A stretch of DNA of 64,000 bases from Rhodocyclaceae bacterium (GTDB taxonomy: Bacteria > Pseudomonadota > Gammaproteobacteria > Burkholderiales > Rhodocyclaceae), in assembly GCA_004379165.1 (NCBI GenBank), contig NKXK01000023.1, positions 1 through 64,000 on the forward strand. The letters are read 5' to 3'. Made by a program: the position numbers and the translations under genes. Numbering within the stretch: the stretch's first letter is position 1; each line of letters opens with the position of its first letter. Below the pieces are notes generated by a model. That model had not been told where the DNA came from, ran no database searches, and saw only the letters and a list, made by a program, of their open reading frames with translations. Of this stretch, positions 1-8,861 are shown one piece after another.

Positions 1-44
1 AGCATTTCTTCGCCGCGAATGCGCTTCAATTTCGATTCACCCAT
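1..44 (-). CDS. 5' end of an unidentified gene, cut by the window edge
   Basis: An ATG on the minus strand at 44-42 opens a frame (MGESKLKRIRGEEML) that stays open to base 1. A GGAG lies 7-8 bases upstream, a good ribosome binding site. Only 14 codons are visible, so no function can be given. It would be transcribed leftward, away from the tns operon. It may be cargo of the transposon or a flanking gene, because the left end of the element was not found in the window. Confidence 0.35.
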   Translation of the reverse strand, partial: MGESKLKRIRGEEM

Positions 45-142
45 CGGGTGACTCCATCAACTAACGCCAATCCTATAGCCTGCCAGCTTTTCAGGCGCCC
101 CGCACGTGATCAACTGAGATTTTTAGGTTTATTGATAACCAG

Positions 143-313
143 ATGGCTAATCTGGTTTCTCAGCGCTCAGTCAACCTCACGAGGCGGTTTGGCACTCAAG
201 TCTTCAGTCTAAACTCCATGGACAAATTCATGGCGTGGCTAGATGCCCTTGAACTAAACATGGATGAGAGTCACAAAACGGCACTAGAGCGAGCATACGG
301 AACGTCACTCTAA
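143..313 (+). CDS. possible small protein of 56 residues, unknown
   Basis: An open frame from ATG 143 to TAA 311-313 encodes 56 residues with a mixed, protein-like composition (hydrophobic and charged residues alternate around MDKFMAWLDALELNMDESHK, suggesting a helix). No clear ribosome binding site is visible and no family is recognised. The flanking 45-142 and 314-344 hold no other gene that I can support. It could be a chance frame or the remnant of a longer gene. Confidence 0.25.
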   Translation: MANLVSQRSVNLTRRFGTQVFSLNSMDKFMAWLDALELNMDESHKTALERAYGTSL

Positions 314-344
314 CGGGCCAGGCGTAGCCTCAGGCGCAGTAAAT

Positions 345-593
345 CTACTCCTTTTTCACACCTTCATCGTAATCACCAGGTAGCGCCAGGGTTACGCTCT
401 TTGCTCCCAATGCTTTCATGCATTGGAGAAAAAAGACGAAAGAGAAGGTGCCCCTAGACATCTTGTTCGCGATTGACCGAACCGAGTCATGCACCCCCAT
501 CGCCTGAAGGCGCTTGGCAAGGACGCCATAGGTCACTCCTCGTCGAACAATTTCAGCCTTCAACAATAGTCGAGCTTCGTTTTCCCAAGTCAT
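345..593 (-). CDS. DUF6471-family small protein
   Basis: The frame encodes 82 residues from ATG 593 (the frame also extends upstream to 641). The sequence has the pattern I know from DUF6471 proteins: an N-terminal W-E-x-E-A-R-x-L-L-K-A-E-I-x-R-R-G-V segment, then an LAKRLQAMGV segment and a SIANKMSRGTFSFVFFLQC segment, which together look like a small helix-turn-helix. The family is uncharacterised. The gene is divergent from tnsA and shares its upstream region, so a regulatory role on the transposition operon is possible, but this is inference from position only. Confidence 0.65.
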   Translation of the reverse strand: MTWENEARLLLKAEIVRRGVTYGVLAKRLQAMGVHDSVRSIANKMSRGTFSFVFFLQCMKALGAKSVTLALPGDYDEGVKKE

Positions 594-639
594 CTGCGAA
601 CTATAGCGACACCATTTCAGTTCGTGAGAAACAAGTCCC

Positions 640-693
640 ACTTATAAGCTACTTATCTCATAAATGGGATTTTGATAAGATTCCCCATAAGTC
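640..693 (+). promoter_or_regulatory. degenerate TnsB-site-like motifs upstream of tnsA
   Basis: ACTTATAAGCTAC at 640-652 matches 10 of 13 positions of the motif ACGCATAAGCTGC, the reverse complement of the repeats at the right end of the element. CCCATAAGTC at 684-693 is a weaker match in the same orientation. In Tn7 the transposase binding sites at the tns-proximal end overlap the tnsA promoter, which TnsB represses. A similar arrangement is possible here, but no terminal TGT lies upstream, so this is not called as the transposon end. Confidence 0.3.
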
Positions 694-749
694 ACCGCGT
701 AGCCCTTGACTATACGCCGTCCACGAAATTGCGGACGAAGGGCTCCCCG

Positions 750-1514
750 ATGATGAATTACCAAGGCTTTAGGTTTCTTGAACGCGCAAAGGCGGAATGC
801 CAATGTCGCTACGTGGTGGACCGAATGAACAACCCCATACTGGAAATTGCTTTCCCCCAGACCGGCAAAGTTCGCTCCCGTCAAATCGTCTCTCGCTCAA
901 GAGCCCGCCCAACAGGGAAGTTCCCCAGCTGGAAGATGGGTCGAATGATTGAATGGGAATCCATCAACGAGCTCAATGCATACCGCTTGCTCGACGCGAA
1001 CCCCGCCGCCTTGGCGTATCACGAACAACCGCTGACCATCACATACCGGTTGAACGGGGAAGTTCATAGGCATTATCCGGACACCATGGTTCAATGGGGT
1101 GACTCCCGTGAACTGTGGGAAATCAAAGAAGCCACAGATGCTAGCCGGCCTGAAGTTGCCGAACGCACGCGCCTCATGGAAGACGCCCTGCCCCAGCTTG
1201 GCTTCGCTTACCGAATCGTACTTGCCGAAGATTTAGCGAAAGAACCCAGACTCTCCAACGTCCTGATGCTGCTCAAATTCGGTCGAGCACCAATCCCTGC
1301 GTTAGCAAGAGAGCAAATCCGCCAAACCTTTCTGCTCATGCCCGAAGTCACTTGGGGCTCCGTTCTTGCCGGAGGCTTAGGCAAATATGGCATCAACCAT
1401 ATCTGCCGGCTCATCCTCGAGGGGACGCTGCGTTTGAATATCGAGGCGCCGCTCACCGCCAACTCCCTTGTTCAAGCTGTCACGAACTCGGCGCCCCCGA
1501 AATTGGAGGTGTAG
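750..1514 (+). CDS. tnsA: TnsA-type transposon endonuclease
   Basis: This 254-residue protein should cut the 5' strands at the transposon ends as partner of TnsB, giving cut-and-paste transposition. The catalytic layout of TnsA is visible: E68 and E70 in IEWESINE, D111 in HYPDTMV and E124-x-K126 in LWEIKEA. A C-terminal winged-helix-like part follows (about residues 170-250). Start ATG 750 has GAAGG about 8 bases upstream; ATG 753 is an alternative, and the upstream in-frame TTG at 672 is rejected because it lies in the putative promoter region. It is the first gene of the tnsABC-tniQ operon, with 2 bases between its stop and tnsB. A TnsA with intact catalytic residues argues for cut-and-paste movement. 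Confidence 0.9.
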   Translation: MMNYQGFRFLERAKAECQCRYVVDRMNNPILEIAFPQTGKVRSRQIVSRSRARPTGKFPSWKMGRMIEWESINELNAYRLLDANPAALAYHEQPLTITYRLNGEVHRHYPDTMVQWGDSRELWEIKEATDASRPEVAERTRLMEDALPQLGFAYRIVLAEDLAKEPRLSNVLMLLKFGRAPIPALAREQIRQTFLLMPEVTWGSVLAGGLGKYGINHICRLILEGTLRLNIEAPLTANSLVQAVTNSAPPKLEV

Positions 1515-1516
1515 TC

Positions 1517-3562
1517 ATGGGCGCATCCAGCTTCTCCCCCGGCGCACAATTCGAACTCAACGGACGAACCTACAGGCTACAACGCCTTTTGCCTGACCAA
1601 ACTTGGCAAGCAGAAGACATTCGTACCAGCCGAGTTGCTGAGTTCACGATTGCGGAACTTCAGGAACATTACACAAACCGCAGACTGGTCTTCGACAATC
1701 GAGTAAGTAACGGAAATTGCACGCCGGCTCCGATATTGCCATCGGATGCCGCCTTCGATTTAGCCAAGGTTCGGCGGGTTTACGCGCTTGCGGCGATGGA
1801 TATCCCAAATACGCAATCTGCGATTGAAGCAGTCATACAAGAGGTTTGGGCTCGATTGCAGCAGCCGGCGCAACCACCGCACTGGACATCGGTCTATCGC
1901 TGGAAAACTAAGCTACAAAAAAGCGGGAAAGACATTCGTGCCTTACTGGCGGATGAACATAAAAAAGGCAATCGCAGCGACCGCTATCCTCAGGAAGTCA
2001 TCGAGATGGCCAAAGCAGCGATTGAAGCTCGATACCTCACTGAAGAGCGAAGGACCCTTCAAGACACTCTCGACAATTGCCGGGCCGCAATCATTCGAGA
2101 GAACCGTCTTCGGCCTGATGCCATGCAACTTCCACTACCAAGCCGCCGATTGCTTTCTGGCCTAATCGCTGACATCCCTGCATTTGACCGCTATGCCGCG
2201 AGGCATGGCCGAATAGCCGCTACCAAACGATTCCGCTCAGTCCAAGCACACCGAACCACCCAAGCACCACTTGAGCGTGCAGAAATCGACCATACACCTC
2301 TGGATTTGATGGTCATTGATGACGATACCGGCCTGCCATTAGGGCGCCCGTATCTCACCTGCTGTGTCGACGACAACACGCGATGCATGCTCGGCATCAA
2401 CATAGGATTCGAGCCCCCTAGTTATCTCACAGTAGCCAGGTGCCTTAAACACGCCTTCTTGCCGAAATCCAATTTGAGAGCAATGTATCCCAGCATAAAA
2501 AATGACTGGGCCGCCCACGGCGTAATGCGCGAACTTGTTGTCGACAACGGGGCTGAGTTTCACAGCCAAAGCCTCGAGAATGCATGCTTCACGCTCGGCA
2601 TCGAGATTCACTATTCCGCGAGAAAAACTCCATGGTTCAAGGGAAAGGTTGAACGACTGCAAGGAACGCTAAATCGCGCTATAGCCCACGGTAACCCAGG
2701 AACAACTTTTTCCAACATATTCGACAAGGAAGACTACGACCCATCAAAAAACGCAGTCATCCGATACAGCGTGCTCAAGGAAATCGTCCACATGTGGGTC
2801 GTGGATGTCTACCATCAACAACCTCACAGGACTCTTGGCGTACCGCCAGCCGTCGCATGGCAATCCGGCATCAGCAACGAAGACATCCTTCTACCTGACA
2901 ACCCGGCCGAACTCGACGCCATTATGGGTCGAAGCGAAACTCGTCGGCTAACGCACAAGGGTATCGAACTCGGCGGCCTCACTTACAACTCCCCGGCGCT
3001 TACGTCACTTCGACGCAGACATGGCGATAAGCTTGACGTCGAATTACGAATCGACGATGGCGACCTCGGCCAGATTGTGGTCCTGTCTCCAGGTGGGCGG
3101 CAGATGTTTACCGTTCCTTCCTTATCACCGCAATATGCCAAAGGCCTTTCGAGTTGGCAGCACCGTGTATGCAAGAAATTCGCTGCGAAACAGCTCAAGA
3201 AGTACGACCCAGAAGGTTGGCTTGAGGCAAAGGCAGCGATTTCTCGACTGATTGACGAAGAGTTCATGCATAAGAAGCAGCGCTCTCGTACCAAAATTGC
3301 TCGCCACAAAGACAACGCATTACCTCCGCCTAGCCAACCGAACGTAGCGTTGCCGGCCCCAAAACCGGAACAGAAGCCCCGCACCGAATTTCCTCAACAG
3401 GATGCGCCACAAGCTTTAACAACACCCGAACCACTGACACTGGCCGATATATCTGGCTCCAAATCTGTTCGGACAGCGAAGCGATTTCAGCCTCAACAAC
3501 GCCAGCGCAGCGCTCAGGTGCTAGAAGTTGAAAACGCAGAATTGCTGGGAGGTCGGACGTGA
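1517..3562 (+). CDS. tnsB: TnsB-type DDE transposase
   Basis: The 681-residue protein is the retroviral-integrase-fold transposase that binds the end repeats and joins 3' ends to the target. The catalytic triad is seen as D258 (EIDHT), D343 (VVDNGAEF) and E379 (KGKVERL), with the usual spacing of the TnsB/MuA group. N-terminal DNA-binding helices (about 80-230) precede the catalytic core, and a Mu-transposase C-terminal beta-barrel region follows (about 460-560). A charged, proline-rich tail (from about 590) probably contacts TnsC. Start ATG 1517 has a perfect GGAGGT at 1505-1510; the longer frame from 1352 overlaps tnsA and is rejected. The stop overlaps the tnsC start by 4 bases. Confidence 0.93.
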   Translation: MGASSFSPGAQFELNGRTYRLQRLLPDQTWQAEDIRTSRVAEFTIAELQEHYTNRRLVFDNRVSNGNCTPAPILPSDAAFDLAKVRRVYALAAMDIPNTQSAIEAVIQEVWARLQQPAQPPHWTSVYRWKTKLQKSGKDIRALLADEHKKGNRSDRYPQEVIEMAKAAIEARYLTEERRTLQDTLDNCRAAIIRENRLRPDAMQLPLPSRRLLSGLIADIPAFDRYAARHGRIAATKRFRSVQAHRTTQAPLERAEIDHTPLDLMVIDDDTGLPLGRPYLTCCVDDNTRCMLGINIGFEPPSYLTVARCLKHAFLPKSNLRAMYPSIKNDWAAHGVMRELVVDNGAEFHSQSLENACFTLGIEIHYSARKTPWFKGKVERLQGTLNRAIAHGNPGTTFSNIFDKEDYDPSKNAVIRYSVLKEIVHMWVVDVYHQQPHRTLGVPPAVAWQSGISNEDILLPDNPAELDAIMGRSETRRLTHKGIELGGLTYNSPALTSLRRRHGDKLDVELRIDDGDLGQIVVLSPGGRQMFTVPSLSPQYAKGLSSWQHRVCKKFAAKQLKKYDPEGWLEAKAAISRLIDEEFMHKKQRSRTKIARHKDNALPPPSQPNVALPAPKPEQKPRTEFPQQDAPQALTTPEPLTLADISGSKSVRTAKRFQPQQRQRSAQVLEVENAELLGGRT

Positions 3563-4572
3563 ACAACCTTCGAACCATTGTCGAAACCACTCTGGTGCCA
3601 CATACCGCCTTTGAAGATGCAACGCAGCGGCTTGAACAGTGCTTCGCCTACGCAAGTGGTGCTAGCGAGCCAATCTGTATCGCACTTGTTGGCGAGTCAC
3701 GCACAGGCAAGAGCCGAGTGCTTGAGGAATGTTTTTCCCGGCACCCCCGCATCAGAAACGCCAACGGGCTAAACACGCCGATTCTTCGGGTCAAGACACC
3801 TTCCAAGCCAACAGTAAAGAGTCTTGCTGAGCTGATGTTGCGAGCGCTCGGCGACCCAAAGGCACACACCGGCAGCGAGAACACCAAAACAGCACGACTT
3901 CTCACCTTAATGGTCGAGTCGGGCGTCATGATGGTGATGATTGACGAGTTCCAGCACTTCTACGACAAGGGCTCGCATAAGGTTATGCACCATGTAGCCG
4001 ACTGGTTGAAGATTCTGGTCGACGACGCGCGGGTCGCACTTGTGGTCGCAGGCCTGCCCACATGTCGCGCCGTTATCGAGCAGAATGAACAACTCGCTGG
4101 TCGATTCCTCTCGCCTGTGTACATGCCAAGATTTAATTGGCAGGACATTGACCAGAGGGAGGAATTTATCGCCATTCTTGGCGCGTTTCAGGAATCTATC
4201 GGACAGTGTTTCGATTTGCCACGTTTCACTGGCGATGAAATGGCTTTCCGCTTCTACTGTGGCACCGGCGGCCTAATTGGTTATCTTTCGAAATTCCTTC
4301 GCCAAGCGGTGTGGAATGCAATCGACGCAAATAGTAAATCCATCGACCTATCCTCCCTTCTGCGTGCGCACTCACAATCCATCTGGGCACAAGACGGCCC
4401 AACAGGACTTCCCAGTCCATTCGACAGAAGATTTTCTACCGAAGTCACCGATGACCTTCTAGCACGCATCAATAAGATTGGCGTTCCAGCCGATGAAGTC
4501 CGCATACCTCGAAATCGAGCAGCTAGGCAAACCGGCGAATTGGGCGTCCAAGCGGTATTGACGGCGCGATAA
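3559..4572 (+). CDS. tnsC: TnsC-type AAA+ transposition regulator
   Basis: This 337-residue ATPase should polymerise on target DNA and link the target selector TniQ to the TnsAB transposase. Walker A is GESRTGKS at residues 45-52 and Walker B is MVMIDEF with D129-E130; a sensor-like stretch (ALVVAGLPTCR) follows near 155-165. The GTG start at 3559 is chosen from the GGAGGT at 3548-3553 and overlaps the tnsB stop (GTGA), implying translational coupling. The length matches the shorter TnsC/TniB-like proteins rather than the 555-residue Tn7 TnsC. Confidence 0.92.
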   Translation: MNNLRTIVETTLVPHTAFEDATQRLEQCFAYASGASEPICIALVGESRTGKSRVLEECFSRHPRIRNANGLNTPILRVKTPSKPTVKSLAELMLRALGDPKAHTGSENTKTARLLTLMVESGVMMVMIDEFQHFYDKGSHKVMHHVADWLKILVDDARVALVVAGLPTCRAVIEQNEQLAGRFLSPVYMPRFNWQDIDQREEFIAILGAFQESIGQCFDLPRFTGDEMAFRFYCGTGGLIGYLSKFLRQAVWNAIDANSKSIDLSSLLRAHSQSIWAQDGPTGLPSPFDRRFSTEVTDDLLARINKIGVPADEVRIPRNRAARQTGELGVQAVLTAR

Positions 4573-6647
4573 TGCTAGTTCGGACGCCGCTTCATCACCC
4601 AACCGAGAGTCTGCTCGGCTATGTTCTCCGCCTTTCCGAGACAAATGGCTACGAGACGCCCTGGCATGTGCTAAGCCATGCCGGAATCGCGCAAGGAGCA
4701 ATGCTCACCGCCGGGTTTCCCGTCGACTGCCTGGCCAAAATACTCGGTCGCGCCGCCCAGGACCTGGCCGGCATCGCATACAGTGCCAACGTCGACGGCC
4801 ATCGTGAATTTCGACTCCTTGGTCACCCGCTGGGAAGCGGCCTCAACACCACGCCCTTACGGCTGAATCAGCCAGCCATCTGTCCGCAGTGCATCGCAGA
4901 CCATGGCTTCATCGATGCTTTCTTCGACCTACGCCTGGCCGTCGCTTGTCCGCACCATCGGTGCGAGCTTCTCACGCATTGTCCAACTTGCTCAGACCCA
5001 CTGAGCTGGTTTCGGCCCGGTTTGCTTACCTGCAAATGCGGCGCCTCTCTGGCAGAGGCGCCTACGGCAAAGGTTTCCGACGAGTTGGCCGACCTCATGG
5101 CGATTGTCTGGGCCACACTCCATCGTCGTCAGGAAGCCCTGTTGAACATGCAAACTCATTGGCCGACACACGACTTACTCGGCACCCCGCTACGTGCATT
5201 GGCCCTTAAGCTTCCTGACCTTGGCGGCTTTCAGCGCCGCTCCATGGGCCATGCTGCAGAGGCCGCCAGTCCGACCGAACTGCTGGATGCCGCCGCAAAG
5301 GTTTTGTCGAACTGGCCAGAAGGGTTCCATGAGTTCCTAGGTAGGCTTTCTTCCATCGGCGATGACATTCAACACACCTTCGGTAAGCGCCACAAGCTAT
5401 TCAACAAGCGCTTCTTCAGCGCACGCCCCTGTGGCAAGGATTTCATCTGGCTCCGTAATGAATTTGTCCGGTATGGCCTTGATAGCTGGAGCGAGGCAGT
5501 CGTAGACCAGAAGATGCTCCGCAACGACCAAGCAGGCCGCCGATACGTTTCAAAGCGCGAACTGGCTCGCCTTATGAACGTCAGCCAGGCCACGTTGGCA
5601 AGTTGGGTTAAACAAGGTCGAATCGACCTCAAGGTAATCAAAGCGAATTCACAGCTACGGTATGTCGCAGATACCAAGGATGCTCGCAACCAGGTTCCGG
5701 AGCATCAGGATGGAGCCATACTGGATGCGCGGAAGGCTGCTGCCTACCTCGGCATCCCGGTCAGCGTGCTTACTCGCCTGAAGGCCTCTGGCGCTTTCTC
5801 CGTTACGCATCAAGCGCAGCAGAAGAAGGCGTTTCATCAAGCAGACCTCGAGAAATTCAAGCTTCTTTTAGGCGCCGTGCCGGTGGCAGACACTCAGACA
5901 GCAAGCGACGACTCTCTTATCAGCCTATTTCAGGTTCTCGCTGAATACCGCTTTCACAGCTCAGAGAACAAGGCCGAGTTCGTCGTGGCCTACCTGTCAG
6001 GACGGGTGACGGCCGTCCAGCGACACAGCGGAGAATCCAAAGACATCTACTTTAGAAAAGCCGATGTGGACACATTCGTTAGCAACAGCCGACGGCAATC
6101 GGCCGGTGGAAGCTATTCGTTCCGTGACGCAGCGAAGCGTATTGGTTGCGACCCGATAGTGATGCCCAAGCTAATTGCAGACGGTCATCTGGAAGCGGAG
6201 GTCGGCCGCGAAGGCTCCAGAATCTCGAGTGAACGCATTGAACAATTCACGTCGATGTACGCGTCTATCTGTGGCCTCGCAAGGGAGATGAACACGTCAT
6301 CCAACCGCCTGCTTCGCCTTTGCGACATGGGGGCCGTACCGTTGATGCAGGTCCAGCGCAACTCAGGGCAACCCACTTCATTTGTTCTGCGCCAGGACGT
6401 TGAGACGCTCAAGCGACTCGCTATTTTGCATCCAGCCAGAAAGCCCAAAGCACTTGATGAGAATCGAACTGTGGCGACAGTCCGGATGTACCTTGCTGAG
6501 CTTAGGTCTCTCGGAGAACCTTTGCCGCGCAGAGGCGACAAGCCACACCGTCTGGCAATTGCCAAAGCCTGTGGCATTGACCGAGGTGTCTTTTACAGAA
6601 ACGAAGATGCACTTGAATTGATAGCCAGCTACGCCGCCTCCGAGTAA
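4572..6647 (+). CDS. tniQ: long TniQ / TnsD-like target selection protein
   Basis: The 691-residue protein begins with the TniQ signature (LHHPTESLLGYVLRLSE) and carries two zinc-ribbon-like cysteine clusters: CPQC at about 104-107 with CPHHRCELLTHCPTC at about 130-144, and CKC at about 155. After residue 300 there are several helix-turn-helix segments of the MerR/excisionase kind (for example KRELARLMNVSQATLASWVK and LDARKAAAYLGIPVSVLTR). A long C-terminal DNA-binding part is typical of TnsD-like proteins that recognise a fixed chromosomal attachment site. ATG 4572 overlaps the tnsC stop by one base (TAATG). No TnsE or second tniQ is seen. The attachment gene should lie left of the window. 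Confidence 0.85.
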   Translation: MLVRTPLHHPTESLLGYVLRLSETNGYETPWHVLSHAGIAQGAMLTAGFPVDCLAKILGRAAQDLAGIAYSANVDGHREFRLLGHPLGSGLNTTPLRLNQPAICPQCIADHGFIDAFFDLRLAVACPHHRCELLTHCPTCSDPLSWFRPGLLTCKCGASLAEAPTAKVSDELADLMAIVWATLHRRQEALLNMQTHWPTHDLLGTPLRALALKLPDLGGFQRRSMGHAAEAASPTELLDAAAKVLSNWPEGFHEFLGRLSSIGDDIQHTFGKRHKLFNKRFFSARPCGKDFIWLRNEFVRYGLDSWSEAVVDQKMLRNDQAGRRYVSKRELARLMNVSQATLASWVKQGRIDLKVIKANSQLRYVADTKDARNQVPEHQDGAILDARKAAAYLGIPVSVLTRLKASGAFSVTHQAQQKKAFHQADLEKFKLLLGAVPVADTQTASDDSLISLFQVLAEYRFHSSENKAEFVVAYLSGRVTAVQRHSGESKDIYFRKADVDTFVSNSRRQSAGGSYSFRDAAKRIGCDPIVMPKLIADGHLEAEVGREGSRISSERIEQFTSMYASICGLAREMNTSSNRLLRLCDMGAVPLMQVQRNSGQPTSFVLRQDVETLKRLAILHPARKPKALDENRTVATVRMYLAELRSLGEPLPRRGDKPHRLAIAKACGIDRGVFYRNEDALELIASYAASE

Positions 6648-6665
6648 CTATCCAACAATCCCCAG

Positions 6666-6941
6666 CTACGGCAGCTTTTCCATCGCATCAAAGCTCTCAA
6701 TAACTACTTCCCTCAGTCGCACCCCTACCCAGATTGTAGACGCCGATATTGCCGCAAAGACAAGAAACGCCTCGTTCGAAACCTCTGGCGTTATCAATTT
6801 ATACAATGCGGCGAGGGTGCCGAGAAGCCCGCCTGTGATTAGGGTTCGGGCAATATCCAACTGGTCTTTCAATAAAATCTGACGCGTCTCCGGCTTTGTT
6901 AAGCGATGGCCAAGCGCTTTACGGCATGCTTCTATACTCAA
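6666..6941 (-). CDS. small predicted membrane protein, unknown
   Basis: The frame encodes up to 91 residues in the opposite direction to tniQ, with stops only 18 bases apart. Two hydrophobic segments (about residues 30-50, LITGGLLGTLAALYKLI, and 56-74, AFLVFAAISASTIWVGV) suggest a two-pass membrane protein with a basic N-terminus. The only available start near the N-terminus is TTG 6941 (an upstream CTG is possible) and no good ribosome binding site is seen, so the start is uncertain. No family is recognised. It sits between the transposition operon and the DISARM genes. Confidence 0.5.
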   Translation of the reverse strand: MSIEACRKALGHRLTKPETRQILLKDQLDIARTLITGGLLGTLAALYKLITPEVSNEAFLVFAAISASTIWVGVRLREVVIESFDAMEKLP

Positions 6942-7128
6942 TAACAGACATCGGCCAAGCCCGCATAAGTCGTTATCGAGACAAGATACCGGGTTTTACT
7001 CTACTATTCCATTGGTCTAGTGGAGGCTAGATTTCTGTTGAGATGAAGTGGCCGCTCGGCAAGAACCCAAGCCCAGCACATAACCAATAAGAAGCGTCGA
7101 ATTATTTCATCTGGATATTCCGTAACAC

Positions 7129-8856
7129 ATGTTGCCCCATAACAGCACCGCCTTTTCGCGGCTCTTAAAATCAGTTGGAGCCTTGAGGGCCACGGGCGCC
7201 TCACCTTCTGAAATAACGAAGAGCGTCCTCGCGCGCTGGCTGGCAGTGTCCTACCCAGACCTAGAACTTGATATCGCGCCGTCCTCGCTCAACAGCGATG
7301 CCCGGGTTGCCAAGTTCGCAGATTGGCTAAGCGAGTCCGACTTGATTACCGGAGCGTTCTGGCTAAGTTCGGCATACGCCGCCTTGCTACCGAAAGAAAA
7401 ACGCAAAAGCAGCGCCATGTACTTCACCCCACCGCGTTTGACAGCACGCTTGCTGGACTGCGTTGAGGCCCGCATTGCGATTGAGTCGGGGCCGCTTATC
7501 GACCCGGCATGTGGCGGAGGTGCGTTTCTCGCGCCAGCTGCCATTCGAATCGTTGAAAAACTTGAAGCACAAGGGTTACGCGGTGAAGCCATTCTCTCGC
7601 ACCTAGAAGCCAATGTTTTTGGCTGCGAAGCCGATGAGTTCCTCTGCTGGCTGTCTGCAGCATTCTTGCGAATGGCAGTCGCCAAGACAATTAAGGAGGC
7701 CGGCCGCGAACCCGTGTTCAACATTGAGCAAGGTGACGGCTTGAAGCAATTTGAAGCCAGAACGCGGGGCTTCCAAGTGGTTCTCTGCAATCCACCATAT
7801 CGCAAAATGACCCGGGCAGACTTGGAACCCTATCTTGGCTCCTACTCCGATGTCGTGAAAGGGCAGCCGAACCTATATAGCTTGTTTATCCGACGTACAA
7901 CCCAACTGCTCAGCCCGGGTGGCGTCGGTGCTGTACTCACCCCGATGAGTTTTCTTTCAGGACAATCCTTCATTCCTGTTCGGAAAGTGCTTGTTGAGTT
8001 AGGCACCGTTGAGCAGCTAGACCTAATTCACGACAAAGAGGGTATTTTCCTCTCCGCAGAGCAAGACACAGTAATCACCACCTGGCGCAACGCGCTAACC
8101 CAGGAAACCGAAAAAGCGACTGAGGTGTACTGCCTTGAGTCGCAGGGCAAGTTTGACTTTGCAGGCACGTTGCAACTGAATAGCGAGGCCCAGCCCTGGG
8201 CCGTGCCAAGGCATGCTTCGGACAAAGAGCTTTCATCATTGTTCGCGCATACCCAGGCAACGCTTAGTGACTATGGTTACCGCGCAAAGACTGGGGTCCT
8301 TGTCATTCACAGAGATAAAAGACAACGCTTCGTATCACGGGAGCAAGCAACCAACACCAAGGCGTTAATGCCCTTGATTTGGTCAAAGAATATCAGCCCA
8401 AACGGCGAATTTTCGCTCGATAGAGTATCGAGCTCAACGACTGAACGTTTTGTCGAAATGGTCGAACTCGGAGCGGCAGGAGTAGTTCGCAAGCCAGCTG
8501 TTGTGCTGCAGCGTGTCAGCTCGACAGACCAGCCACGAAGGCTCGTAAGTGCAGCAGTTCCCCCGGAGCTGCAAGAGCAATTTGGCGGTGTCGTTGGCGA
8601 AAATCATGTTTGCTTCCTAGAGCAGATTGCTGATGACTGCGAAATATCACCTGAACTTCTCGCACAAATTCTCCGAACCAGAACGGTAGACCGGCTATTC
8701 CGATGTATTTCTGGAGCAACCAATGTTTCAGCCTATGAGCTGCAACATCTACCTTTACCCCTCCCTAAACTACTCGTTGCCGCCATGGCCCAGGGGCTCG
8801 ACATCGAGCTTGCTGTACGTCAGGCCTACGGCCTGCCTATTCAAGAGAACGCATAG
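7129..8856 (+). CDS. drmMI: adenine-type (N6) DNA methyltransferase of the DISARM locus
   Basis: The 575-residue protein has the gamma-class N6-adenine methylase order: an AdoMet-binding motif DPACGGGAF at 125-133 and the catalytic NPPY at 221-224, preceded by the YFTPPRLT segment seen in Eco57I/HsdM-like methylases. The C-terminal half (about 330-575) is probably the target recognition part. No nuclease motif is visible, so it should mark self DNA rather than restrict. It opens the DISARM run and ends 5 bases before the next gene. In known class 1 DISARM the adenine methylase is DrmMI; this one is shorter than the PglX-like members I know. ATG 7129 is taken as start although its ribosome binding site is weak. 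Confidence 0.75.
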   Translation: MLPHNSTAFSRLLKSVGALRATGASPSEITKSVLARWLAVSYPDLELDIAPSSLNSDARVAKFADWLSESDLITGAFWLSSAYAALLPKEKRKSSAMYFTPPRLTARLLDCVEARIAIESGPLIDPACGGGAFLAPAAIRIVEKLEAQGLRGEAILSHLEANVFGCEADEFLCWLSAAFLRMAVAKTIKEAGREPVFNIEQGDGLKQFEARTRGFQVVLCNPPYRKMTRADLEPYLGSYSDVVKGQPNLYSLFIRRTTQLLSPGGVGAVLTPMSFLSGQSFIPVRKVLVELGTVEQLDLIHDKEGIFLSAEQDTVITTWRNALTQETEKATEVYCLESQGKFDFAGTLQLNSEAQPWAVPRHASDKELSSLFAHTQATLSDYGYRAKTGVLVIHRDKRQRFVSREQATNTKALMPLIWSKNISPNGEFSLDRVSSSTTERFVEMVELGAAGVVRKPAVVLQRVSSTDQPRRLVSAAVPPELQEQFGGVVGENHVCFLEQIADDCEISPELLAQILRTRTVDRLFRCISGATNVSAYELQHLPLPLPKLLVAAMAQGLDIELAVRQAYGLPIQENA

Positions 8857-8861
8857 CAGCC

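Noticed and set aside
640-693. Upstream motifs of tnsA considered as the left transposon end
   Set aside because: No TGT tip lies upstream and the matches are degenerate; the real end should be outside the window.
1352-1516. Upstream extension of the tnsB frame
   Set aside because: It overlaps tnsA, and ATG 1517 has a perfect ribosome binding site.
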